Counted from the stretch's first letter, positions 1 to 6,122 are shown. The stretch: DNA of 11,959 nucleotides from Terriglobia bacterium (GCA_030036915.1 JASHSC010000267.1:1-11959); one strand, 5' to 3'. Translations and numbers: made by a program. The notes: generated from the letters alone by a model not told the origin.

Positions 1-382
1 TGAGTTCGGCGACCTCATCGAGCAGCAACGTCCCCGCGACCATCCCTTCCGCGTTTCGCGGTTGTACGGCTCCGGCGCCCGTAATCACCCCCGCCTCATC
101 TCCAAAGAGCCTGCTTTCCAGCAGGGTTTCAGGAATCCCCGGGCAGTGGACTTTGATAAACGGCCCGGATTTCCACGAGGAGTTGATGTGCACGAACTTG
201 GCGATGATTTCTTTTCCCGTGCCGCTTTCTCCGCAAATCAGCAGGGGAACCTGCGAATCCGCCAGCTTGAGCGCGCGCTCGCGAATTTCCTGCATGGCGG
301 CGGTGTGCCCAAAGAGGAGTTCGTCCGGCGGAAGGCTGGCTGCGTCTAAAGTCCAAACCGTTTCGACAAGATCTATGGGCAT
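1..382 (-). CDS. Sigma-54-dependent activator (AAA+ enhancer-binding protein), N-terminal part only
   Basis: The gene runs off the left edge; 127 residues are visible from an ATG at 382, with a purine-rich AGGAAAAGAGG about 8 nt upstream. Only about 20 residues precede the AAA+ sigma-54 interaction domain, so there is no N-terminal receiver, GAF or PAS domain. Walker A is GESGTGKE (residues 51-58) and Walker B is GTLLLDEVAEL (117-127). These proteins hydrolyse ATP to remodel closed sigma-54 RNA polymerase complexes. The sigma-54-contacting loop, normally GAFTGA, reads GVITGA (98-103): the threonine is kept, the phenylalanine is isoleucine. The C-terminal DNA-binding domain is outside the window. 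A stand-alone receiver gene lies 121 nt upstream in the same direction and may be its regulatory input. The family call is firm; whether it still works with sigma-54 is open. Confidence 0.9.
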   Translation of the reverse strand, partial: MPIDLVETVWTLDAASLPPDELLFGHTAAMQEIRERALKLADSQVPLLICGESGTGKEIIAKFVHINSSWKSGPFIKVHCPGIPETLLESRLFGDEAGVITGAGAVQPRNAEGMVAGTLLLDEVAEL

Positions 383-503
383 CAGGCGCGCCCTCTTTTC
401 CTGGCTTCCGCTGCCGAGAAACACTGGTGCCTTATGTCCCTCTCATCCGAGGTTTGGCCCGGAACCACCGCAGGGGATAGGCTATTCGAATTCCCGCAAC
501 CGC

Positions 504-899
504 TCATTCCGTTTGTTCCCTTTTTCCGTCAGCGGGTTTGGGCATAGACCATTCCCGAATCTTCGAGAGAATCTGCGCGATGGGAGCGGTCTTGGCCATG
601 AAACCATCGGCGCCGCTGTGCGCGGCAGCCTCCCGGTAAGTGGCGCCGTCGAGTGTTCCAAACATGACCACCACCGTATCGGGAAGAGATTCTTTCACTC
701 GCCGCGTTGCTTCCAGTCCGTTCAGGCGCGGTAGGTCCATATCCATCAAAACCAAATCGGGCTTCAAATTCTCAGCCTTCCGCACTGCCTCAAATCCGTC
801 CACCGCCTCGCCCACAACGCTGCCCCTGAATTCCTTGTTCAGAACTCGCCGGATAAAGGTGCGGAAGCTCACATCGTCGTCAGCAATTAAAACCTGCAC
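504..899 (-). CDS. Stand-alone receiver (REC) domain response regulator
   Basis: This 131-residue protein is a single CheY-like receiver with no output domain. It has the acidic cluster D7-D9, phospho-acceptor D53 in a VLMDMDLP context, T82 as the switch residue and K103 in GFMAKT, so it should be phosphorylatable. The start is GTG at 899, preceded by GAGGAA at suitable spacing; I see no better ATG. The short C-terminal tail (about 20 residues) is charged. The next gene downstream on the same strand is a sigma-54 AAA+ activator that has no receiver of its own. The two may therefore form a split NtrC-like pair, or this protein may shuttle phosphate for one of the kinases nearby. No cognate kinase is fused or immediately adjacent. 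Confidence 0.92.
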   Translation of the reverse strand: MQVLIADDDVSFRTFIRRVLNKEFRGSVVGEAVDGFEAVRKAENLKPDLVLMDMDLPRLNGLEATRRVKESLPDTVVVMFGTLDGATYREAAAHSGADGFMAKTAPIAQILSKIREWSMPKPADGKREQTE

Positions 900-1205
900 A
901 GTTCCTCGTTAGTTACGTTCGGTTGGTTCCGCCTCGGCTCAGGAGCATCCTGAGGCCATCCTCAATTCTCGACTTACCCTCCCCACACTAAATTCACGAG
1001 GGATGAATAACCATCCGGTGAGTTCTGGGGCAAGTTAGATGAAGATACTGGGGGGCCTTTGTGGGGGAAATCCCCGACGGGGCGGGACTGACGGAATGAG
1101 CGGGGAATGCTGATTCGTTGGTAGATCCGCGGCTCTGCTGGGGGCGATTCACCGCTCATTGAGCGCCGCTACTGGGAGTGGCGGGGTAGGCCCGCACTCC
1201 AAGGC
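900..1205. other. Intergenic region between the receiver gene and the stressosome operon
   Basis: I see no convincing gene here; the 61-residue minus reading frame at 974-1159 has no family resemblance or clear ribosome site. Visible structure includes a hairpin with a 7-bp stem (one G-U pair) at 1164-1183 just beyond the operon's last stop codon, and a 9-bp inverted repeat AATGAGCGG (1095-1103)/CCGCTCATT (1152-1160). There are also two competing G/C hairpins at 1063-1082 and a CTCAGGA-N3-TCCTGAG palindrome near 936-952. The 1164-1183 hairpin could end the operon transcript but has no T-run after it. The last palindrome lies upstream of the receiver gene and could be a regulatory site. All roles are inference. 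Confidence 0.4.
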
Positions 1206-1838
1206 TCACGGCTGCACCACACCGCGCCGGATGGCGTAGCGGACCAGCGTGGCGGTTTCGTGGATGTCCAGTTTTTCCATTATTCGGGTGCGGTAGGTTT
1301 CCGCGGTTTTCACGCTGATGTCGAGCGTGGTGGCAACTTCCTTGGTGGTTTTGCCTTCCGCGATCAATTGCAGCACCTGGCGTTCGCGCGCGCTCAGCGG
1401 GTCGGGGGGAATTTCCGTTTTGTTCTGATATGCTGCAACGACGGCTTGTGAAACTTCGGGACTTAGGTAGGTCCCGCCGCGCGCCGCTTCGCGGATGGCG
1501 CGCACGAGATCGTCCGCGGCGTGGGTCTTCATGACGAAACCTTTGGCCCCGGCGCGCAGTCCTTCCAGGATATAGCGCGAATCGGTGTGCATGCTCAAAA
1601 TCACGGTCTTGGTTTTTGACGAAATCCGCGCCACTTCCCGCGCCGTGTCAATTCCGTTCAAAAGGGGCATGGCGAGATCAAGAACGGCGACCTCCGGGTG
1701 GAGCTCTTCCACCAATTTCAGCGCTTCCTGTCCGTTGGCGGCCTCCCCGACCACTTTGAAGCCGCCTCGTTCCAGGAGCGCTTTCAAACCTTCTCGGACT
1801 ATTTGATGATCATCAGCAACAAACACGGTAATGGGCAT
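1206..1838 (-). CDS. NarL/FixJ-type response regulator, stressosome output
   Basis: This 210-residue protein has an N-terminal receiver (D9/D10 acidic pair, phospho-acceptor D54, S82, K104 in GFVMKT) and a C-terminal LuxR-type helix-turn-helix (about 148-205, from LSARERQVL through KTAETYRTRIMEKL). It is a DNA-binding transcription factor expected to be phosphorylated by the kinase encoded one base upstream. The ATG at 1838 has a perfect AGGAGG six bases before it, lying inside the last codons of the kinase gene, so the two are translationally coupled. It is the last gene of the rsbR-S-T-X-kinase-regulator operon and is the likely transcriptional output of the stressosome. Length and motifs are normal for the family. 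Target promoters cannot be read from the window. Confidence 0.95.
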   Translation of the reverse strand: MPITVFVADDHQIVREGLKALLERGGFKVVGEAANGQEALKLVEELHPEVAVLDLAMPLLNGIDTAREVARISSKTKTVILSMHTDSRYILEGLRAGAKGFVMKTHAADDLVRAIREAARGGTYLSPEVSQAVVAAYQNKTEIPPDPLSARERQVLQLIAEGKTTKEVATTLDISVKTAETYRTRIMEKLDIHETATLVRYAIRRGVVQP

Positions 1839-1839
1839 A

Positions 1840-2781
1840 TTAAACCTCCTGAGGAACTTCGATTACAAGCTTGGTACCCTGGCCGGGCGCCGCAACGATG
1901 CGGAGTGTTCCGCCGAGAGGCTGGAGCTTCTCGCGAATACCGATTAGCCCCAGCCCGCGTTCCTTGGTGCCGGTCTTGGACGATCTGGGGTCAAACCCCA
2001 CTCCGTCATCGACGATCTTGCAGTACACGACATTCTCCGAGCTACGGAGAAGAATCTTCACGGATCTTGCCTGGGCGTGCTTGGCCACGTTATTCAACGC
2101 CTCCTGAACGACGCGATAAAGGACCGTTTCGAGGGCGGGAGGAAGGCGCTTCACGTTCGACGTCCGGAAATGGATGCGCAACTTGGACCGCTTGGCCACT
2201 CCTTCGGAAAGAAATTCAATGGCGGGGACGAGGCCGAGGTCATCCAGCAGCGTGGGGCGCAGCTCGTGGGAAAGCCGGCGAATTTGCTGGTCAACGCCAT
2301 CCAACAAATCCTTGACTTCCTGGAACTGCGAGTGGGCGGGCACGTTCAGTTCGCGCTCCACGCGGTTCAGAGACAAATGGACGGCGGCCAGGAGCTGCCC
2401 CGCCTCGCTGTGCAGTGCGTGGGCGATGCGCTTGACTTCCTCCTCCAGGGTCTCATTCATGTGGCGAAGTGCCTCATTGGCCTCGCCCACGGATCGGTGC
2501 GTCATCTCAAACGGCGACATACTCTGGGAAAAGAAAATCCCCGCCCTGCTCAGGGTATTTCCGTTCACCCGCTTCGACCCTTTGGAGTTGGAGAAAATCT
2601 CTTCCAAAGCGTCGTGGTGAAGAGCCACCATTCTCAACACGCCTAAACCTTCCGCCATGCATCGCCGCCCGAGCTCATAAGCCCGCTCGAGCGAAGCCTC
2701 CCCCCCACGACGCAAATAGTGCTGCAACGCGTCCTTGTATTCAGCGGCGAGTTCATTTTGCCGAAGACTTTCTTTTTCCAT
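1840..2781 (-). CDS. Soluble HisKA_3 sensor histidine kinase with RsbU-like N-terminal domain
   Basis: This 313-residue protein has no membrane segment. Residues about 12-63 (EYKDALQHYLRRGGE, YELGRRCMAEGLGVL, ALHHDAL) resemble the N-terminal domain of the phosphatase RsbU, the region that binds RsbT. An SPFEMTHR linker and a short coiled coil (about 95-118) follow. Next come the HisKA_3 dimerisation box with phospho-acceptor H124, and a HATPase_c domain with N231 in EALNN and the DDGVGFD G1 box (258-264). It should autophosphorylate and pass phosphate to the adjacent LuxR-type regulator. The residue after H124 is serine where aspartate or glutamate is usual. Its ATG lies 29 nt inside the preceding phosphatase gene, a stop codon directly precedes it, and no Shine-Dalgarno is visible, so expression probably depends on coupling. 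The RsbU-N call is from remembered family patterns. Confidence 0.9.
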   Translation of the reverse strand: MEKESLRQNELAAEYKDALQHYLRRGGEASLERAYELGRRCMAEGLGVLRMVALHHDALEEIFSNSKGSKRVNGNTLSRAGIFFSQSMSPFEMTHRSVGEANEALRHMNETLEEEVKRIAHALHSEAGQLLAAVHLSLNRVERELNVPAHSQFQEVKDLLDGVDQQIRRLSHELRPTLLDDLGLVPAIEFLSEGVAKRSKLRIHFRTSNVKRLPPALETVLYRVVQEALNNVAKHAQARSVKILLRSSENVVYCKIVDDGVGFDPRSSKTGTKERGLGLIGIREKLQPLGGTLRIVAAPGQGTKLVIEVPQEV

Positions 2782-3385
2782 TCAGGTAGCGCGCTACCAG
2801 AACCAGCGCGTCATCGGTCTCCCGCCCGTATTGGGCCAGAATGCGGTCGGCAATCTGTTGCGGCGAATCATCCGGGCTCACATTGTCGGCAAAGCCGGGA
2901 CGGATGCCGTCGGTAGCGAAAATCAGCATATCGCCGGGTTCGATTTGAATAACGGAGGCGGACAGCCGGGGCAGGCTGTCGCCCACGACGCCAGGGCGGA
3001 GAAGCAGGAATTCATGGCCGGGAACCACGCGTGCCTCGCGGTGGAGAAGATATCCCTCCACGTTTCCCACTCCCAGCCAGGTCATGGTGTTGTCGGAGCA
3101 GCGGAACAATGCCAGGCTCATCACCACTCCGCGCGTTGACCGCAGTTGTTCGTGACAGCGCTGCATCAAGGCGATGGGGGATTCCCCGTCGCCTTCCGCG
3201 AGCCCCTGCAGCGCGGCATGGGCGGCTGTGGCCGCCCCGGCGCCGTGCCCCAACCCATCCCCCACGGCCACCAGGACTTCCTTTTCGCGCGCCTTCACCA
3301 GATGGAAGTCTCCCGACTCCTGCTGGGTGGCTATGGCGCGGGCAGCGACACCCCATTCGATGATTTCTGGCTTTACGGCACCCAT
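2753..3385 (-). CDS. rsbX: RsbX-like PP2C/SpoIIE-type serine/threonine phosphatase
   Basis: The 210-residue protein is a minimal PP2C-fold phosphatase. Metal-binding and core motifs are visible: SGDFHLV (24-30) with D26, VGDGLGHG (41-48) with D43, LIFATDGI (154-161) with D159, and a terminal TDDALVLVARY containing D191/D192. In Bacillus subtilis RsbX dephosphorylates RsbS and RsbR, resetting the stressosome; size and operon position fit that role better than RsbU, since no regulatory domain is attached. The ATG at 3385 overlaps the end of rsbT by 13 nt, and the gene's end overlaps the kinase by 29 nt. Cytoplasmic. An RsbX directly after RsbT and before a two-component pair is, as I recall, the order described for other non-Firmicute modules such as Vibrio. 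Confidence 0.9.
   Translation of the reverse strand: MGAVKPEIIEWGVAARAIATQQESGDFHLVKAREKEVLVAVGDGLGHGAGAATAAHAALQGLAEGDGESPIALMQRCHEQLRSTRGVVMSLALFRCSDNTMTWLGVGNVEGYLLHREARVVPGHEFLLLRPGVVGDSLPRLSASVIQIEPGDMLIFATDGIRPGFADNVSPDDSPQQIADRILAQYGRETDDALVLVARYLNGKRKSSAK
2785..2798. repeat. 14-bp perfect palindrome before the kinase start
   Basis: GGTAGCGCGCTACC is a perfect palindrome ending three bases before the kinase ATG (minus strand), inside the end of rsbX. In RNA it could fold as a 5-bp stem with a CGCG loop exactly where a ribosome site would be expected. It is also coding (LVARYL), so it may be coincidence. Confidence 0.45.
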
Positions 3386-3846
3386 TTCTTCACGCTCACC
3401 GTGGTTCCGCGATTTAATTCGGAGGTGATTTCGAATTCGTCCATCAATCTTCTCACCCCCGGAAGACCCAGACCCAGGCTGTGGGAGGTGGAAAAGCCGT
3501 CTTGCAGGGCGCGCTGAATATCCGGAATTCCCCGGCCTTCGTCGCTGGCCACAACGCTCAGCCCGCGCCTCTCACCTTGTTGCAGGGTCTGAAGGCTGAT
3601 TTCGCCGGATTTGGCATAGAGGACGATGTTGCGCGCCAGCTCCGAGATCGCGGTGGCGATGAGGGTCAAGTCAGTGTTTGAAAACCCCAACTTGGACGCC
3701 AATTCCTTGCCCTTATGGCGGGCAAAGATGATGTCACGATCGGATTTGATCGGCACGCGCACCGCCTCCGGCGCCTCCACCCGGTTTCGGGCTGTGTGGA
3801 AGTTAGCGTTTGCGCGAAAGGACTTGGGATTTCGGTCATCGCCCAC
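3373..3846 (-). CDS. rsbT: RsbT-like serine kinase (stressosome switch protein)
   Basis: A GHKL-type ATPase related to anti-sigma kinases: N box AISELARNIV with E69 and N73, G1 box DEGRGIPDI (102-110), then DGFSTSHSLGLGLPGVRRLMDEF (G2 region). These match RsbT of Bacillus subtilis closely, including the GFSTS and LPGVKRLMDEF-type signatures. RsbT is held in the stressosome; on stress it phosphorylates the STAS proteins, is released and activates a downstream partner, classically RsbU. The protein is 157 residues from a GTG at 3846, about 24 longer than I remember for B. subtilis RsbT. The true start may be a later GTG near residue 23 or 29, since nothing before about residue 29 looks conserved. 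It overlaps rsbS by 11 nt and rsbX by 13 nt. Confidence 0.95.
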   Translation of the reverse strand: MGDDRNPKSFRANANFHTARNRVEAPEAVRVPIKSDRDIIFARHKGKELASKLGFSNTDLTLIATAISELARNIVLYAKSGEISLQTLQQGERRGLSVVASDEGRGIPDIQRALQDGFSTSHSLGLGLPGVRRLMDEFEITSELNRGTTVSVKKWVP

Positions 3847-4222
3847 GTTGCTTCATCCCTTTGCCCGCTTCTGCCATTTTGCGGTTGAGGTAGAGGATTC
3901 CTTCCTCCAAATCCAGCGCCGTCGCAACCCCTTCCAGCTTTAAACCCAGGCGAACAAGAGCAAAAGCTACTTCCGGTTGAATACCGACGATCACCATCTC
4001 CGCGCCGCGCAGCCGGATCATGTGCGCGATGTCGCGGAGCGTGCGAGTTGCAAAGGAGTCCATGACGTCGAGGGCCGTGACGTCAACAATGACCCCGCGC
4101 GACCGCAACTTTCCCACTTGAGCGACCAGCGCGTCACGCAATTGAACCAAATCCTCGTCACTCAGTGCGGATTGGATGGAGGCGATAAGGTAAGGGCCCT
4201 GTTTGAGAATGGGGACTTCCAC
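3836..4222 (-). CDS. rsbS: RsbS-like STAS-domain stressosome scaffold protein
   Basis: A single STAS domain of 128 residues. The LDVMDSFATRTLRDIAHM segment matches RsbS, with S56 aligned to the serine that RsbT phosphorylates (S59 in Bacillus subtilis). RsbS forms the core of the stressosome with RsbR and holds RsbT until it is phosphorylated. The start is GTG at 4222, 11 nt after the rsbR stop, with AAGG about 9 nt before it. The basic C-terminal tail (about 112-128) is mildly unusual. Its end overlaps rsbT by 11 nt. Because the RsbR encoded next to it lacks the usual phospho-threonines, S56 may be the only RsbT target made from this operon. Confidence 0.94.
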   Translation of the reverse strand: MEVPILKQGPYLIASIQSALSDEDLVQLRDALVAQVGKLRSRGVIVDVTALDVMDSFATRTLRDIAHMIRLRGAEMVIVGIQPEVAFALVRLGLKLEGVATALDLEEGILYLNRKMAEAGKGMKQRGR

Positions 4223-4233
4223 GGTTGACCGCC

Positions 4234-5121
4234 TTATACGGAGTGAAGTGACTCGCCCATGGGAACGACTTTGTATCCCAGCAATCGCTCGGCTTCTTCA
4301 ATGCCTCCCTGCAAATCGCCGACGGTGTTCATTTTTCCCAGGTCCACGCCGATGGTCACCAGGGTTTGGGCAATTTCCGGCGAAAGGCCGGTGATGATCA
4401 CCGTGGCGCCGAGCAGACGAGTGGCTTCCACGGTTTGCACCAAGTGGTTCGCCACGTTGGCGTCCATCACGGGCACGCCCGTGATGTCGATCACCACCAC
4501 CTTGGCGCGGTTGGTACGGATGCCGCGCAAGAGTTGCTCGGTAAGCTGCCGCGCGCGCTGGGGATCAATGACCCCGATGATGGGCAGAATCAGCAGGCGC
4601 TCGCGCACTTGCAAAACCGGAGTGGAGAGCACGCGAATGGCTTCTTGCTGCTCGCGGATGACGCGCTCGCGTTCCTGCACAAATCCCACCGCCACCGTGT
4701 TGGCGATGCGGTTCGCCGCAGGCTCGTAAGCGTCCAGGATGCGGTTGTAAAGCGAGAAATCGCTCTGATACTTCGCAAACAGCGAGCGGGCAAGAACGTC
4801 GCGGAGAAGCAGAACGATTCCGATCACTTCGTGGGTTTCAACACCCCGAGGGATGATGCGCTCGGAGAGGCTGCGAGCGTATGCCTGGAGGGCTTCAAAA
4901 GTGCCGGACTCAAGCGCTTCAATATAGTTATCGTAGATGGCCGTGGCCTCGGCAAATATCTCGTCCTTGCTCATGGCCGTAAGGAGTTTTGCTTCGGTAA
5001 TTCGACGGGCCCATTCTTCACGCAGCAAGGTGCGGTTCTGTTGCAGGTGGGCAACTAGCTCTCTGAGCAGTTCCACGGAATCCATTGGCGCAATGGCGGT
5101 TTTTGTTTTCTCCTTAGCCAT
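4234..5121 (-). CDS. rsbR: RsbR-like stressosome sensor/scaffold (RsbRD-type N domain plus STAS)
   Basis: The 295-residue protein has a helical N-terminal sensor-like domain (about 18-145, RsbRD_N type), a charged linker helix (about 145-165, containing QERERVIREQQEAI) and a C-terminal STAS domain (about 172-285; VVVIDITGVPVMD and GLSPEIAQTLV). RsbR paralogs form the stressosome shell with RsbS and are thought to sense stress through their N domains. The ATG at 5121 is chosen because a perfect AGGAGG lies six bases upstream; an in-frame ATG at 5136 itself contains that ribosome site. The two threonines phosphorylated by RsbT in B. subtilis RsbRA (T171, T205) align by eye with P187 (GVIDPQRA) and A221 (VMDANVA). 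It leads a six-gene operon. Confidence 0.93.
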   Translation of the reverse strand: MAKEKTKTAIAPMDSVELLRELVAHLQQNRTLLREEWARRITEAKLLTAMSKDEIFAEATAIYDNYIEALESGTFEALQAYARSLSERIIPRGVETHEVIGIVLLLRDVLARSLFAKYQSDFSLYNRILDAYEPAANRIANTVAVGFVQERERVIREQQEAIRVLSTPVLQVRERLLILPIIGVIDPQRARQLTEQLLRGIRTNRAKVVVIDITGVPVMDANVANHLVQTVEATRLLGATVIITGLSPEIAQTLVTIGVDLGKMNTVGDLQGGIEEAERLLGYKVVPMGESLHSV

Positions 5122-5127
5122 CAAAAT

Positions 5128-5133
5128 CCTCCT
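5128..5133 (-). promoter_or_regulatory. Shine-Dalgarno AGGAGG that fixes the rsbR start
   Basis: AGGAGG on the minus strand lies six bases before ATG 5121. The alternative upstream ATG at 5136 overlaps this site (its second and third codons are AGG AGG), so the downstream ATG is the likely start. Confidence 0.85.
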
Positions 5134-5160
5134 CATTATTGACTACCAAGTCTTTGTGTA

Positions 5161-5180
5161 ATTGGCCCGTGCCGGCCAAT
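5161..5180. repeat. Inverted repeat in the predicted rsbR leader
   Basis: ATTGGCC and GGCCAAT are perfect 7-bp arms separated by six bases. It lies about 40 nt upstream of the rsbR start and downstream of the promoter candidate at 5248-5274, so it would be in the leader RNA if that promoter is used. It could be an mRNA hairpin or a protein-binding site. Confidence 0.55.
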
Positions 5181-5240
5181 CGCACTCAAATTCTAAGCTT
5201 TGTGCAACTGGCTGGTATCCGTTCATGACTGGTCAGGCCC

Positions 5241-5274
5241 TGTCAGGTCTATACCTGACAAACCCTCTTGTCAA
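5241..5274 (-). promoter_or_regulatory. Candidate promoter for the stressosome operon overlapped by a palindromic operator
   Basis: On the minus strand a perfect -35 TTGACA (5274-5269) is followed, after 15 nt, by TATAGA (5253-5248), a four-of-six match to a sigma-70 -10. The -10 lies within a perfect inverted repeat, TGTCAGGT-N4-ACCTGACA (5241-5260). A further GTCAGG half-site at 5232 lies exactly 10 bp from the one at 5242, that is, one helical turn. The 15-nt spacer is short, which is common where an activator or repressor assists. The layout suggests a dimeric repressor blocking RNA polymerase on the rsbR operon. The repeat is direct observation; promoter activity and the regulator's identity are inference. 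Confidence 0.55.
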
Positions 5275-5646
5275 GTAGCGAGGTGCAGTAGGCAGTCGGC
5301 CCCCGGGAGTCTAAAATCTCCCCGTAATGAGGATTATAGAATTGGACTTTTCTCTATGCGGCTGGCGCCACAGGGTTTAGCTTGCTCATGCCCGCAGCAA
5401 CCTATTGATTCGATGCCGATAAGGCCCATCTGCAGGGTGCCCCCTTGCCATCAGGTAAATTTCTCTACGTAACTACCGGTTTTACCTGCTTGCGCGAAGA
5501 GCTGAAGGCGATAAGCTGAGAATCTCGCGACTCCGCCCGGGGAGGGAGAGCGAAAATGCATTCTCAAACGGCGATAAAGGCTTATCAGACAAAAAGCCAC
5601 TTTGGGAAGTGGAGGGACCGCTTGGGCCTTGACCATTTATCCACAG

Positions 5647-5681
5647 TTCGAGGCAATTCTAAGTATAAGATTCGAGGCAAT
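5647..5681 (+). repeat. 11-bp direct repeat upstream of the receiver gene
   Basis: TTCGAGGCAAT occurs at 5647-5657 and again at 5671-5681, 24 bp apart. The second copy contains the GAGG (5674-5677) that is the best ribosome-site candidate for the receiver start at 5688. The repeat could be paired binding sites or a small duplication. Confidence 0.5.
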
Positions 5682-5687
5682 AAAGTC

Positions 5688-6122
5688 ATGAGGATCTTAC
5701 TCGTAGACGATTCGGTGCAATTTCTCGATCGACTTAAGGCGATCCTTGTATCACTTGAGGGTATTGAGATCATCGGTTCGGCCAACGACCTCCCGGAAGC
5801 ACTCCAGACTATTCGCACGACCCATCCAGATGTTGTTCTTTTGGACCTTCAATTGCCAAGTGGCAGTGGGATGAAAGTGTTGCAGATGGTTAAAAACGAA
5901 AAACTGGACGTGAACGTGGTAGTCCTTACCAATTACGCATTTCCCCAATACCGCAAAAAGTGTGTAGAGGCTGGAGCATATGCATTCCTGGACAAATCGA
6001 CAGACTTCTCCAAAGTTCCGCAAGTTATTTCCGCGCTCGCTGACTTACAAGAGAAAGGTCGAGGAAGATTTCCCCCTGACAACCTGACATCACCTTCCGA
6101 GCCCAAGGTAAGGGTAAGTTGA
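5688..6122 (+). CDS. Single-domain receiver (CheY-like) response regulator
   Basis: The 144-residue protein is a receiver without an output domain. It has D7/D8, phospho-acceptor D53 (VLLDLQLPSGSG), T81 (VVVLTNYAFPQYRKKC) and K103 (AFLDKSTDF), all the residues for phosphotransfer. The start at 5688 is chosen because the receiver fold begins there (MRILLVDDS) and GAGG lies 10 nt upstream; an upstream ATG at 5556 would add 44 residues with no family resemblance. A short polar tail follows the fold. It precedes a PAS kinase by 25 nt and is probably co-transcribed, so it may be a second target or phosphate sink for that kinase. The FPQYRKKC-type segment is echoed in the degenerate receiver at 8644-9096. 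Confidence 0.93.
   Translation: MRILLVDDSVQFLDRLKAILVSLEGIEIIGSANDLPEALQTIRTTHPDVVLLDLQLPSGSGMKVLQMVKNEKLDVNVVVLTNYAFPQYRKKCVEAGAYAFLDKSTDFSKVPQVISALADLQEKGRGRFPPDNLTSPSEPKVRVS

Larger units (their letters stand above)
5122..5687. other. Divergent intergenic region between the stressosome operon and the second two-component locus
   Basis: It holds, from left to right, the rsbR ribosome site, the leader inverted repeat (5161-5180) and the operator/promoter candidate (5241-5274). A short GGGAG-N8-CTCCC hairpin near 5305-5322 follows, and then an 11-bp direct repeat before the plus-strand receiver. An in-frame ATG at 5556 could extend that receiver by 44 residues, but the added sequence shows no conserved feature. 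No clear plus-strand promoter was found; TATAAG at 5664-5669 lacks a well-spaced -35. Confidence 0.6.

Noticed and set aside
418..431. Sigma-54 promoter-like GGCAC-N5-TTTC on the minus strand upstream of the activator gene.
   Set aside because: The essential GC of the -12 element is missing (TTTC instead of TTGC), so it does not meet the minimal GG-N10-GC pattern.
974..1159. A 61-residue minus-strand reading frame in the gap before the stand-alone receiver.
   Set aside because: Low-complexity, proline- and serine-rich product with no family resemblance and no ribosome site.
5556..5687. N-terminal extension of the plus-strand receiver from ATG 5556.
   Set aside because: The extra 44 residues are not receiver-like, and the fold begins exactly at 5688 with a GAGG upstream.
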